Positions 44,722 to 56,767 of a DNA stretch of 64,000 bases are shown here, piece by piece. The translations under genes were made by a program, and so were the position numbers. The notes under the pieces were generated by a model. The model did no database searches. It saw only the letters and a list, made by a program, of their open reading frames with translations, and had not been told where the DNA came from. How positions within the stretch are numbered: the stretch's first letter is position 1; each line of letters begins with the position of its first letter. The stretch covers positions 50,812,202 through 50,876,201 of the forward strand of contig CM055312.2 of NCBI GenBank assembly GCA_029255685.2, read 5' to 3'. Source of the stretch: Silene conica (Eukaryota; Streptophyta; Magnoliopsida; Caryophyllales; Caryophyllaceae).

Positions 44722-45969
44722 TGTTGGGAAATGTGTCCTCAACAATTGTGTGATCACGACAGTGATAAAAATCATTGTCATAAATCTTATGAAATGAATA
44801 TGCAAGGGACGATCCGATATTTGATATAGTCAACTGACCAACATTAATCGGTAATGATTGGCTGACTAGAGTTTGACATTACTGTCGTATGACGGTGGTG
44901 GTCAGTTGATCCCTTTAGGTCACACCTATAGGACAAACCCCTTAAACATATATTGATTAATTGTATATGATACGAATTGATCGATATTCTTAAAACCGTA
45001 TATCGAGAAATCAGAGGTTGAATCTTAAAGTAAGATTTATATTTGAAATTGAAATTTGTCGATTGTAAAATATTAATCGACATTTATGAAATGTCGAAAA
45101 TAGAATGAGAAGGGTTCGTGGTCATAACAAATGTTGTATATCGTATTGACGATTATTATAATAACCATATTTTGAGATGGTGATTATGAATTACTAAATA
45201 ATTTGTTAAATATGATTTGATTAATTTAGAAATATTATTTATGTGATAAATATATTTTTAAATTAATACAATTGAATTATGTCACATAGGATGTCACATA
45301 TTACACAATTGTACAAATTACAATTTTGTAAAATAAGGTCCATTTTACAATATAATGTGTCGTGTATGTGCATGTGTTATGGATTAATATTGGTAATATT
45401 AATTCTTACACACATAATGATTACTATAAGATAGTCTTACATACCTATTAGTAGGTATGCATACTTGAGTGCATGTGTAAGACAAGCAACCTATTTTGGT
45501 CTTCCTAAACACATATCACACGACATGCACATACACTACTCAACCTCACCCTCTTTATATATGTGTAGTTCACATCATTATTTGGTGCTACACTTATGAT
45601 TTTTCTAGAGTAAGAAAGTAAAATTTACCTCTTAAATATTATTAGATAATATTCTCTAGTATACTAATATTATTATTAGTATACGGTTTTAAGGCAACTG
45701 TTTCCATCACCTAGCTCGTGTTAGTGTTTCGGTGTTTAAGAGTAGGTCTTGGGTGCATCGTAAAGGAGGCAAGCTATTTTGGTTGCTCCGTGGAGGATCG
45801 TCCTAGCACTATTTCGGACCGTTTGTAAGACCTTTTTCATTATTATTCTGCATATGTTGTTGCATGGATAAGATCTTGAGTATAAATTAATATGAGATTA
45901 ATTAAAATTAGTAAGATTAGTAAGACTAATAATTTGAACATGTGAGTAAGACTACACGTTTTCCCATCA
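44722..45969 (+). repeat. 3' LTR of copia F
   Basis: 1248 bp, TGTTGGGAAATG ... TTTTCCCATCA. About 20 differences from the 5' LTR by eye. Confidence 0.95.
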
Positions 45970-47577
45970 CCTTATTGTGGTTTTCAGGTTTGAAAATGAC
46001 ATGGGAAGTGACTCCCAGCCGGCAGGCCGGCAGCCGGTAAACGGGCTGAGAGTCACTCCTCGTGTTAAGTTTTGAAGTTGGCTATTGGGGAAGGGACTCC
46101 CAGCCGGCTGGCCGGCGGACGGTCCACCGGCTGAGAGCCTCTTCTCTTGTTTTTCAGACGGTTGCTTCAGCATGGGAAGGGACTCCCAGCCGGTAGACCG
46201 GGTGACGGTCTGGGACCGGCTGAGAGCCCCTGTGCCCATTGTTTTGTTTGTAACTTTCAAAGGCTTGTTCGGTTTTGATTGAAACTCGTTCCTTGTACCT
46301 TTGGTATGTGTTTGAGGTCCCCGGAGGATGGACGACACTATATTGGGTTCGGGAATGGAGTGAGGATAGAGACCCCCCGGTCGGGTAACCGAAAGGGAAA
46401 TCGGCTCTCCCTCGTCTTAGTTCCCGGGATCAATTAAGTGTTGTTTAGTGGTTTAAGAAGTTAGAGCTATAGGTTAGTTTCTATCTTTGGATGTTAATGG
46501 TTGAGTTGTATGTCGCGTGATGGGATATGTGTTAAGTTCACCTCTGGACCCAATACTTGTTTGTAGCATTGGGATATGTGTTAAGTTCACCTCTGGACCC
46601 TTTGCTTGTGGATGTATGTTGGGATATGTGTTAAGTTCACCTCTAGACCCGACATTTGTTTGTAGTGGGATATGTGTTAAGTTCACCTCTGGACCCATTA
46701 CCGTGTTATGTATAGGGATATGTGTTAAGTTCACCTCTGGACCCTTTACTTTGATTGTACGTTTAGGGATATGTGTTAAGTTCACCTCTGGACCCTTTAC
46801 TTGAATTGCATGTTGGGATATGTGTTAAGTTCACCTCTGGACCCGACATTGTTTGGTAGTGGGATATGTGTTAAGTTCACCTCTGGACCCATTGCTAGTG
46901 TTTATTGATGTTTATATCTGCTTGCCTTGAGATTGGTACAGTGTCAGATATGCATGATGAAGTTAATGATTGTTTTACTTGAGTTATAGTTTGTTCATCC
47001 AAGGCATTGGATGACTCTTTGATCGGTTTCATAAATAGGTGGACTGAAAGACCCCGACTGGGTAACCAGTAGGGAAATCGGCTCTCCTTCCTAACGGTTT
47101 ATGAAGTTGGTTGAGAGCCGTGCATTAGTGATTGCATGATAGTTGATGATCAGTTATTGAGATACTTTTATACTTCACATGTTTATATATGTTGGAGTAT
47201 TCTGTTTGTATTTATGTGTTACGTGTCGTTACAAAAGGTGGCTAGGAGAACTCTAGTCACTCCCCACTGATTGTGGCGTACATGTTTACATGTATGTAGG
47301 TACATGTCAGGTGGTTGGCAGAGGGATGCATGGAGCTAGCGAGCGATGATCCTAATCATCGATTGACTTACACGTTTACGTTAGCTAGACTTAGTTTACA
47401 TTTCAGTTTTGAGTGCCTGTAGGGATGTGCCATCCCAGGCTGATTGTATATATATATTTTACTTTCAGTTTCAGTTTTAATTCACCTCGCATGTTAGTTA
47501 TGTTAAAAAGTTTTAATTCCGCTGCATTTTTAGTATTTTGTATGTTTTATATTTCCGCTTTCGCGAGGGGTTTTACA
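45970..47577 (+). repeat. Left LTR of element C, second part
   Basis: Continues after F. Three more GC-rich palindromic units (about 46010-46058, 46095-46142, 46180-46232), a ~48-bp tandem array (46522-46890), then the LTR end GGGGTTTTACA at 47577. Collinear with 52213-53931. Confidence 0.9.
46522..46890 (+). repeat. Tandem array, 8 units, in left LTR of C
   Basis: Units start at 46522, 46571, 46621, 46667, 46715, 46766, 46815 and 46861. Each has a 30-bp core containing GTTAAGTTCACCTCTGGACC and a variable linker of about 16-21 bp. The right LTR has 10 units with the same linkers in the same order plus two extra at the start. Confidence 0.9.
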
Positions 47578-47579
47578 GT

Positions 47580-47591
47580 TGGTATCAGAGC
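47580..47591 (+). promoter_or_regulatory. Primer binding site of element C
   Basis: Exact TGGTATCAGAGC two bases after the left LTR end. Confidence 0.95.
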
Positions 47592-50500
47592 GTTATCGCT
47601 CCCGACGCACTTATGTAACCCCCAACCTTAACTTGACCATATAATTGAATAATGAATGAGAGATGGGGTAGATTTAAGGACTTATATTGTAGTCTGTTTT
47701 GTGATTGCTCTTATTAGGTTCTAACGTGTTTGTTGATTGTCATTGATTTCCCTTTTATATTTTTCAATCGACGAACCGTGGGCTTATCCATTTGGCGGTG
47801 GAGATCGGAGTTTCTACCGAAGATAGAAGATTCGTGCTACTGTTGGGGAATGCTTCTGAGCCTTGAAGATGCTCCTCTTTCTTTGTGCATCACCTTCTTT
47901 GATAACTCTGGATGCACATCCTTCTTTTAGAATATTTGTCTATCTTGCTTGAACAGATCTTCATATCTTTTCAGCTTAACCTTGTTGCTTGTTTTCTTAA
48001 GGTGCCCTCTAGGTAATCTTCCCTTTTATTGGATTTGGAGGAACTAGTCTTAGGATAACTGTAAGCTGTGTTATGAGAAATATTGTTATTGAGGAATAAC
48101 TTAAGAGGTATCGAGAGACATGTTTTGGTGATCTAAGGGTCTAGTTGTCTATCCAATTGGGAGAGTGACAGTGAGTGATAGGATACTTGCTTGAAGGTTG
48201 AGTTGTATACTTAGTATTCGGTGCAACCTAACCTTGAGAACCATGCTTAGATCGTGAAAGTTTGTGGATTGTAGAGTACTGTTTAAGGAGTTAGATAAGA
48301 TACTTGAGGATATAGAGCGACCTGAGAGGATGGCCTTAAGATGCTAATGATGAAGAATAGATGATTGAATTGAGTTAGTATCACTTGACTTAGGTGAGTG
48401 ACTGAGCTGAGAAAGGTCCGTTGTTGAGGAATACGAATCATTGGCTATAATAGTTGAGTACTCGAAAAATTTATGATTTAAACTGGGAGGAAGTGAATCA
48501 TTATCTGGCCTTAGGTATTTAATGGGTCTTAGCATTCTTCTATTGAAGAACTTAAAGGAAACTTGAGGATGCACCGCCAGTTGTGAATGGAATAAAGTAA
48601 GTCGTTGGGAGAGGAAAGTTCGGAAAAACTTGATGGTTTAAGAATTGTTATCTAGTGGACAGTGAGGTAAGTAAAGTGTATATGACATAAGGGTGGTGAC
48701 CTGAAAATGTTATTGAATTGTCATTTGAGGAACTAGCAGAGATGTGTCATCTCAAACTTTTGGGAATAGGTAGTTGTGATGATGATATCGTTTAAAGTTT
48801 GGAAGATTAGGGTATATAAATCATAGGAGGAACTTTTCGTGAGAACCGATAATTGAATGACTTGATTTGGAAAATAAGAAGTGAGAATCCCGCGAGAATA
48901 GTGAGAGACCTGCACCTTGGAAGATTCCGCAATCGTTCTTTTCACGTCGCTTCTCTCCTTTCTTCTCCTTTGCTTCTCCGTCTGATCTTGACTTCAATTT
49001 TATTGGAGTCTATAGCCTAAAGTTCCTTACCTTGTCATCTTATTGTCCCTCGAGCCGTCTTTCGTTTGTCTCTCTCGAGACCTGTGTCGTGTTTATCCCT
49101 GAAGTTCGCATCTCATCTCCTCTTCTGTGAGCCTTGTTCCTTTTCATCTAGGATAGTGGCGAGATCGACCTGTTCTTGGGGTAGAGATACATGCCTTGAG
49201 GAATGCTTGCTTCTGCGTTGTCAGGATTTGGTTGAGAGAGTTGGTGAGAATAATGTTCGGGCGATGTTGGACAGTGTGCCGTCTTGAGAGTCCATGTTAG
49301 ATGGATTGTGTGTAAGTGATCTTTATAGATTTCTAAGCACCATTTGAGGATTGGAATATAATGCTTGGAGTTATAGATGAATTTCGAGGAATGTGCCTTA
49401 GATAGTGATGATGTGTTCAAATGGATGAATGAGGTAAGTTAGTGCTACTTAATCTTAGGAATTGTTGTAACGCAGAAAGGATCATATTTGAGGAACGAGA
49501 GTTATTGGTAACGGTGTGAGAATGTTGAGACATTTGCGATTTAACTTATGGAGTTGACTGAGTGTTTGGCCTTAAGTTACTTATTGAACCTCCGCGTTTA
49601 CCTATTGAAGTACTTAATGAAATTGGGAAATACACCCACTGTTAGGTGAATCGTTTATGATAACTTGTGGGATAATGAGACTCCGTTGGCCTAATAATAC
49701 TTCAATGGTGATTGATGGGTAACCATTGATGTTTGTAGTAATCATAGTGTAGAGATTTGCAACTTATAAGTGTTCAGTAATATCATTTGAGGAATCTCGG
49801 AATATGAATAACTAAGTCTTACTGAAACTGTGGGAGTGAAGGTTGCTACTTCCTTGGAACTTCGCCTTGGGATGTATACTGTGGGTAAGTGGTTAGAAAC
49901 CAGAGGATTTAGAAGTTGTTACCTTAGTAAGGTCGTGATTTGAATGTTCACTGTGGTAATAAAATTTGGAAATTTAGGATTTCGAAGCACCTTGTGGAAT
50001 AAGTTGTTGGGATCAAGCTGTTTAAAAATTGAAGTTATGGAATTTTTTTATGGTCCCCAATGGGAGAGGTTACAGAATAATGAATACCATATCTTGAGTT
50101 TTGAGGTTTGATGTTATGGTAATGAGGATTTTGGGTTAGAGTTTCGGAAGTGCGTGAACCTTGGTCTAGGATGCGTGCTTAAGCTTCTGTCTGGTGGAGG
50201 AATACCTTGATTTGTGGATAAGATAATGGCAAGAGAGATCGTGAAACCATTGGAAGTCTAGAGATCACTTGAATCGTTCCCCGTGGGATCTATTAGGAAT
50301 CGTTGTAACGATGCTTTGTTTATGGATTGAGTGGTTAGTGACCCCATGTTTAGCAAGAATTACCATCTTCCTTGACCTTTAGCCTGGTGGTTACCGTTCC
50401 TTCGATCCTCCTTGTACGTTCTGTCAGCTGTGAAACTAGGAACTCTTAATCCTTCGTGTCGAAGGTAATCTCTATGACTGTTTCCGCGCTCCCAGCGACT

Positions 50501-51045
50501 GTTTTTGAAATTCGTTTCCCTATTGTTGACTCTAAATTTGCTGTTTTTGGAAAATCTTACTGCTTTTGGAGTTTGAAACTACTTCCTCTTCCGTTGGAGG
50601 TAACCTTTGTCATTTTTACAATTTTACTCTTTCAAGAATTTGAGAATAAAAGTTAATTTTGAAGGAAACCTGGTTTGAAAGAGCCGAATGTTTTACAACT
50701 TTGAGGGATTTCAGCGTTGATTGCCACTGGAACGTGTTATTGGAGACATCTGATAACCTATGCTGTGCTTATCAACACCGAATCAATCTAAATTTTGAAT
50801 TTTGACTGATTTAAATTTGGGACTTGTCTCAGATTTGGAATGTCGGACTCTTGAATACGTAACGAGAATCCCAATGTCCATTGACAGAGACTGGTGCCTT
50901 AAAATCTTTTTCTTCTGGGAAATTTTTGAAAGATAAAGTTTTGGGTTACCATAACCTGGTAGTACGTTTTGGTAGTTAAAGTTGTTTTCGTACTTACTTC
51001 TGTTTTCAAGTTTCGAGGACAAAACTTTTTGAAAGATGGGGTGAT
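47592..51045 (+). other. Non-coding interior of element C
   Basis: About 3.45 kb with only short spurious frames on both strands. I see no zinc knuckle, DTG/DSG, FIDD/YVDD or integrase motif. The last bases (AAAGATGGGGTGAT) form the PPT. Confidence 0.8.
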
Positions 51046-53931
51046 TGTAACATCCCAATATTTCGGGACTTGGAAGTTTAATGATTTTAAGTTCAAGTTC
51101 GAGAATTAATTTATATTTCGTAATTTTTGGAATTTCTTCTAAATAACTAATTAATTTATGTGATAATATTTTAAAGGATTTAAAATAAGGTTTCATTTAA
51201 TTTCATAATTTACGTCTTAACAATTTAATTTCATATTCCGAAAATATTTATATCATCTTAAGTTTATAGTTACCTTAAGTCGGTGTTTTTAGTTTAAACC
51301 GTCTTAAAACTTGTCTTGTGGGCCTAACTCGTTAATGGACCCATTTCCCCTCTTTTTCCTCACAAAACCCTAACCCCACTACCTTCTACCTCCCTCCTCC
51401 AATTCATTTTTCAGATTTGCAACAACAACAAACACCATTTTTATAAATTTCTCCTTCAATCTTAAAATGCTCATAGAATCTTCGTTTCTTATCCGATTGA
51501 GACGATTTTCGCGGCCACGGATTCCTCTTCTCGCCCTCCTTCTTTCTAGGTAAGTTTTATCTCATAATCTTTCCGTCAAAATTTCGGCCTGCTCTTGTAA
51601 TTTCGAAATTCGTGATTTTCTTCGATGTTTGTGTTGTTTTAGACGGTATTGGTGTTAACCCGGAAGAAGGCTTGGTGATTATTGAAGACGATCTCGAAGA
51701 TTTCAAAGATTTCGCTAAGTAAAGGTGACGATAACGAGAAACTCGGCCTTATTGTTAATATTAGCACTTTTGATGTTTAAGATGATTTAAGTTTCTGAAA
51801 TTTCATATGATTAGTGTTGTTTAGACTTAGTAACATGTTAGGAATGTTCTTACTTGATGATTACATGCCTTGGTGATGTTACATATGTTATTGTTAAGTT
51901 ATTTCAAAAATTTATGTTTTGCGACGGATACAAATCATAAGCTTATTGAGGATTGTTTGTGGGATTATTTGCTGCTAGATAGTGTATGTGATGGGTAAAC
52001 ATTTGTTGTTGTTAATTTAGAAGTCTCGAATCAATTTGTGAAGTGTTGATTGTTTAGGAGAAAACTCGATTTTGCGTACAACGGCCTCTGAGCCGGCAGG
52101 CTGACCGGCAGCCGGTCGGCCGGCTCAGAGTCGCTGTGTTGAAATTTTGGCTTTTCAGAAATTGGGAAAGGTTTCTGAGCCGGTCAGTCGGCCGCCGGTC
52201 GACCGGCTCAGGATCCTTATTGTGGTTTTAAGGTTTGAAAATGACATGGGAAGTGACTCCCAGCCGGCAGGCCGGCAGCCGGTAAACCGGCAGAGAGTCA
52301 CTCCTCGTGTTAAGTTTTGAAGTTGGCTATTGGGGAAGGGACTCCCAGCCGGCTGGCCGGCGGACGGTCCACCGGCTGAGAGCCTCTTCTCTTGTTTTTC
52401 AGGCGGTTGCTTCAGCATGGAAAGGGACTCCCAGCCGGTAGACCGGCAGACGGTCTGGGACCGGCTAAGAGCCCCTGTGCCCATTGTTTTGTTTGTAACT
52501 TTCAAAGGCTTGTTCGGTTTTGATTGAAACTCGTTCCTTGTACCTTTGGTATGTGTTTGAGGTCCCCGGAGGATGGGCGACACTATATTGGGTTCGGGAA
52601 TGGAGTGAGGATAGAGACCCCCCGGTCGGGTAACCGAAAGGGAAACCGGCTCTCCCTCGTCTTAGTTCCCGGGATCAATTAAGTGTTGTTTAGTGGTTTA
52701 AGAAGTTAGAGCTATAGGTTAGTTTCTATCTTTGGATGTTAATGGTTGAGTTGTATGTCGCGTGATGGGATATGTGTTAAGTTCACCTCTAGACCCATTA
52801 CGTGTTTTGTATGTCGCGTGATGAGATATGTGTTAAGTTCACCTCTGGACCCGGTGTGCGATAGCTGTGTATTGGGATATGTGTTAAGTTCACCTCTGGA
52901 CCCAATACTTGTTTGTAGCATTGGGATATGTGTTAAGTTCACCTCTGGACCCTTTGCTTGTGGATGTATGTTGGGATATGTGTTAAGTTCACCTCTGGAC
53001 CCGACATTTGTTTGTAGTGGGATATGTGTTAAGTTCACCTCTGGACCCATTACCGTGTTATGTATAGGGATATGTATTAAGTTCACCTCTGGACCCTTTA
53101 CTTTGATTGTACGTTTAGGGATATGTGTTAAGTTCACCTCTGGACCCTTTACTTGAATTGCATGTTGGGATATGTGTTAAGTTCATCTCTGGACCCGACA
53201 TTGTTTGGTAGTGGGATATGTGTTAAGTTCACCTCTGGACCCATTGCTAGTGTTTATTGATGTTTATATCTGCTTGCCTTGAGATTGGTACAGTGTCAGA
53301 TATGCATGATGAAGTTAATGATTGTTTTACTTGAGTTATAGTTTGTTCATCCAAGGCATTGGATGACTCTTTGATCGGTTTCAAAAATAGTTGGACTGAA
53401 AGACCCCCCGACTAGGTAACCAGTAGGGAAATCGGCTCTCCTTCCTAACGGTTTATGAAGTTGGTTGAGAGCCGTGCATTAGTGATTGCATGATAGTTGA
53501 TGATCAGTTATTGAGATACTTTTATACTTCACATGTTTATATATGCTGGAGTATTCTTTTTGTATTTATGTGTTACGTGTCGTTACAAAAGGTGGCTAGG
53601 AGAACTCTAGTCACTCCCCACTGATTGTGGCGTACATGTTTACATGTATGTAGGTACATGACAGGTGGTTGGCAGAGGGTTGCATGGAGCTAGCGATCGA
53701 TGATCCTAATCATCGATTGACTTACACGTTTACGTTAGCTAGACTTAGTTTACATTTCAGTTTTGAGTGCCTGTAGGGATGTGCAATCCCAGGCTGATTG
53801 TATATATATATTTTACTTTCAGTTTCAGTTTTAATTCACCTCGCATGTTAGTTATGTTAAAAAATTTTAATTCCGCTGCATTTTTAGTATTTTGTATGTT
53901 TTATATTTCCGCTTTCGCGAGGGGTTTTACA
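51046..53931 (+). repeat. Right LTR of element C
   Basis: 2886 bp, TGTAACATCCC ... GGGGTTTTACA, uninterrupted. It shows the empty site of the F insertion (CAGGATCCTTATTG at about 52209-52222). Five GC-rich palindromic units (about 52083-52130, 52168-52212, 52255-52305, 52340-52390, 52425-52475) and a 10-unit tandem array. Confidence 0.93.
52767..53242 (+). repeat. Tandem array, 10 units, in right LTR of C
   Basis: Same 30-bp core plus variable linker organisation as 46522-46890. Because the period is near 48 bp the array stays open in two frames (repeated peptides GICVKFTSGP and YVLSSPLDP), which I regard as a by-product and not a gene. Confidence 0.88.
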
Positions 53932-54810
53932 ATATTAGGTATCCGGATCTATAGAGATAGATCCAAGAGGATATTGGCACTAAGTCAAGAATCTTATATC
54001 GATAAGATTCTACGACGGTTCAACATGGGAAATTCCAAGAGAGGGTTTATCCCTATGGGAAGTGGTATTATATTGAGAAAATCTCAATCTCCCACGGAGC
54101 CCAAAGATGTTGAACGCATGAAAATGATCCCTTATGCTTCCGCCGTGGGATCTATCATGTACGCCATGATATGCACTCGTCCGGATGTCTCGTATGCTTT
54201 GAGCATGACTAGTAGATATCAAGCAAATCCAGGTGAAAGTCACTGGATTGCCGTCAAGAATATCCTTAAGTACTTAAGAAGAACTAAGGATTCATACTTA
54301 GTGTTTGGAGGGGAAGAAGATTTGTGTGTAAAGGGTTACGCAGATGCAAGCTTCCAAACAGATAAAGACGATTTTAAATCCCAGGCTGGATTTGTCTTTA
54401 TCTTGAATGTTGGTGCCATTAGTTGGAAGAGCTTCAAAGAACCAGTCGTTGCGGATTCTACAACGGAAGCAGAGTACATTGCAGCATCAGAACCTTCTAA
54501 GGAAGCAGTATGGATAAGGCAATTCATCGAGGGACTAAGGGTAGTTCCAAATGCTGAAGATCATATCACCCTGTACTGTGATAACAGTGGTTCTGTCTTT
54601 CAGGCTAAGGAGCCAAAGTCTAGTAATAAGTCTAGACATGTACCAAGAAAATATCATGTAATTCGGGATTTCACTGATAGGAAGGAAATAACGATTTGTA
54701 AGGTTGGGACAGACGATAATGTGGCTGATCCCTTAACCAAACCCTTGTCGCAAGTTAAGCATGATTCTCATGCTCGTTTTATGGGTCTTAAGAGTTTACC
54801 CAATGTGTAA
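53932..54810 (+). pseudogene. Copia A RT end and RNase H (after element C)
   Basis: Open from the C insertion point to the stop at 54808-54810. ILGIRIYRDRSKRILALSQ, SAVGSIMYAMICTRPDVSYALS and the RNase H set (GYADASFQTD, VADSTTEAEYIAASE, LYCDNSGSVFQAKEPK, DPLTKPLSQ) are all visible. The catalytic RNase H acidic residues D, E, D appear present. The open frame extends upstream into the C LTR (53767), but that part is not element A coding sequence. Confidence 0.9.
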
Positions 54811-55602
54811 TCGATTATGCGATATGAAATGAAAAATGTTGTTTTTGCGTTCATATAAGATAATCTTGTTCATCATTTAAGTTTTATAACTTGTTTTATT
54901 TAATATACTTTGTTAAATCCAAACAGGATTGTATGACAATTACTGAACCCTGTCGAAGTGAACTTGATTAACTTAGTAATGCCCCTAGTCACTTATATGA
55001 GGTGACGTCTCGAAGTGACTAGATTATGATGCGATTGATGGTGAGTTCTAACACTATAGAGTCATAAGAGATGACTAGTCGGTCATATAGACAAACTGTA
55101 AGGTACACTAGTGTCGGGCAGTGACCGCTTATAGAGTTCTTTAGAATTCAATGGAGCCTGGTCGTGGCAAGAGCTGCTATATATATTCTTATGAGTCGAT
55201 TCTTTGACTAGAGACTGGTTGCTCTAATAGTGACATAATTCAAAGTGACTTTAATTTATGCTCTACGATCTTCCGTAAAAGGGGTCAAATGGGCATCTTT
55301 CGGGTCACAATGGACGATGTTAGCTAAGGAGAACAGTCGGATAGGAATTGCTCTACCCCTTGTCAGGGTTATCTTAAATCTCAAGGCCACTCGAGGAGTA
55401 GTGAACTGGAAATGCGTGGCCACGCTCGGAGAATATCTATGGTAGATAATTCCGGTCTATCAGTTACACTCCATATCGAGAAAAACCACTATTGATTTGA
55501 TCACGTGCAAGTACGACCTGTAAGACACCTTGCATTGAGTGAGAGATGATGTAATAGAACAAGAGAATCGGTGATCCACACTTGTGAGGACAAGTGGGAG
55601 AT
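54811..55602 (+). other. 3' UTR of copia A with conserved structured block and PPT
   Basis: No gene. The block 55080-55600 matches the F 3' region (about 44210-44720) closely. It contains the 12-nt palindrome GCGTGGCCACGC (55414-55425), the hairpin TATCTA-TGG-TAGATA (55434-55448) and an enclosing stem GTGAACTG (55401-55408) / CAGTTACAC (55461-55469). The PPT GGACAAGTGGGAGAT ends at 55602, adjacent to the LTR. Confidence 0.7.
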
Positions 55603-56762
55603 TGTTGGAGTAAGTGTTCTCCACAATAGTGTGATCACGTCAATAATATAATTAATTGACAAATCTCTATAAAAGAATATTCATGGGATGATTCTTAATC
55701 ATATGTCAACTGGCCATGGTCAACATTAATCGGTAATTATTGGCTTGCTAGAGTTTGACATTACTGTCGTAATGACGGTGGTGACCAGTTGATCCCTTTA
55801 GGTCACACCTATAGGACAACTCTCTTAATGATAAATGAAATAACTGTATATTGATACGAGTTAGTTCATTTCTAGTTTATAAATAATATAAGGAGAAAAT
55901 TTATAATAAGATTATAAATAAAATTGTTTTAGTGATCGAAATGTCATCACTATTATTTATATGTTTATGAAACGTAAAATTACTTGAATGAATTATTTAA
56001 AACTACAATTGTTGTGGTGACAAAGTATGATTAAATTAAATATAAGTAATTATTTGAATTACTTTTGTATTTACGATTAAAGAGTTTAAAAGTTAAACTA
56101 CAATTACGTAAACTAATATGATCCTAGCTAATGTTGTGTATGGGTCCATTTCGTGCCATGGACCGTGTGATATAACACACACACACATACAACATTACAT
56201 ATTACATAATGTTAGGAACAAATGGAGGACATATAATTTAATGCTCATGCCTAAGTGGGAGACATTGTAGGATATTAAGGTGCCATTCATTGGGCACTCT
56301 TAACACATCACCCGGCCACCCCCTTGAGTAGAACAAAAGAGAGTTTTGTTCCCTCATTCAATTCATTCATGTTGTTGCTAGGGTTTTGCATTAGAGAGAA
56401 AAAGAAAGAAAACTCTCCCTAATTCAAGCATCAAAACCGTGCACCCTCCTTAAGTAAACTAGAGATTTTGTATTGTGTTCTAGCAAAATAAAATACAAAT
56501 TACATTAGTGAGTAGTGTGTCTTGGTGTTCATCTATTGGAGGTCATCTCTTTGAAGGCTCAAGGAGGATCATTCCATATTGAAAAGCTCAAGAGCAAGTG
56601 AAGAAGGTGTCTTCACTTGTGCCCTAATTAGCCGTGACATACAATGTAAGGGAGATTGTTCATTCCTTTGAATCTCGTTTAATTATTGTTAATCATGCAT
56701 AAGTTCATCTTATTATAAGATAATATCATTAGTATGACTAAAGTAGGTATATATATCTAACA
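55603..56762 (+). repeat. 3' LTR of copia A
   Basis: TGTTGGAGTAAG ... ATCTAACA, 1160 bp, followed by TSD GTTGC. Compared with the 5' LTR it shows about 25 substitutions, a 6-bp CCATGG difference in the inverted-repeat region and a shorter (AC)n run. Confidence 0.95.
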
Positions 56763-56767
56763 GTTGC

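Larger units (their letters stand above)
24512..45969 (+). mobile_element. Copia F: gag-only (TR-GAG-like) non-autonomous retrotransposon
   Basis: LTRs 24512-25758 and 44722-45969 with TSD CCATA (24507-24511) / CCTTA (45970-45974). The uninterrupted copy of the target in the right C LTR reads CCTTA, so the left copy has one substitution. Contains PBS, long leader, an intact gag split by D2, about 2.3 kb of non-coding sequence, PPT and LTR; about 8.2 kb without D2. LTR ends, leader and 3' UTR are related to copia A. LTR divergence is about 1.6% by eye. With gag but no pol it depends on another copia for enzymes. Confidence 0.93.
23326..53931 (+). mobile_element. Element C: long-LTR retrotransposon without coding capacity (LARD-like)
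   Basis: LTRs begin TGTAACATCCC and end GGGGTTTTACA. Left LTR 23326-24511 plus 45970-47577 (split by F); right LTR 51046-53931 (2886 bp). PBS TGGTATCAGAGC at 47580-47591, PPT AAAGATGGGGTGAT before 51046, TSD ATATT (23321-23325 and 53932-53936) in copia A RT. The 3.5-kb interior has no gag or pol domain in any frame that I can recognise. It must have been mobilised in trans, presumably by a gypsy element, since LTR end and PPT style resemble Ty3/gypsy. LTR divergence is about 1.7% over the first 1.2 kb by eye. Confidence 0.92.
11028..56762 (+). mobile_element. Copia A: Ty1/copia element inflated to 45.7 kb by nested insertions
   Basis: LTRs at 11028-12184 and 55603-56762 are flanked by a perfect 5-bp TSD GTTGC (11023-11027 and 56763-56767) in gypsy E integrase. 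Order: LTR, PBS, leader, short gag, protease-integrase, RT-RNase H, 3' UTR, PPT, LTR. Gypsy B is inserted at 15687 and element C at 23326. Without the insertions it would be about 8.4 kb. By eye the LTRs differ at roughly 25 positions plus small indels, so this is older than everything nested within it. Confidence 0.95.

Noticed and set aside
47592-51045. Host gene between the C LTRs
   Set aside because: Only short frames with no motif, and LTR-PBS-PPT logic shows it is the element interior.
52746-53156. Repetitive 136-codon protein (repeated GICVKFTSGP)
   Set aside because: Both strands are open through the same array because the period is near a multiple of three; it sits in a non-coding LTR.
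46522-53242. CRISPR array (regular core with variable linkers in element C LTRs)
   Set aside because: Eukaryotic LTR context, linkers identical in both LTRs, no cas genes, ~48-bp period with a degenerate core. It is a tandem repeat.
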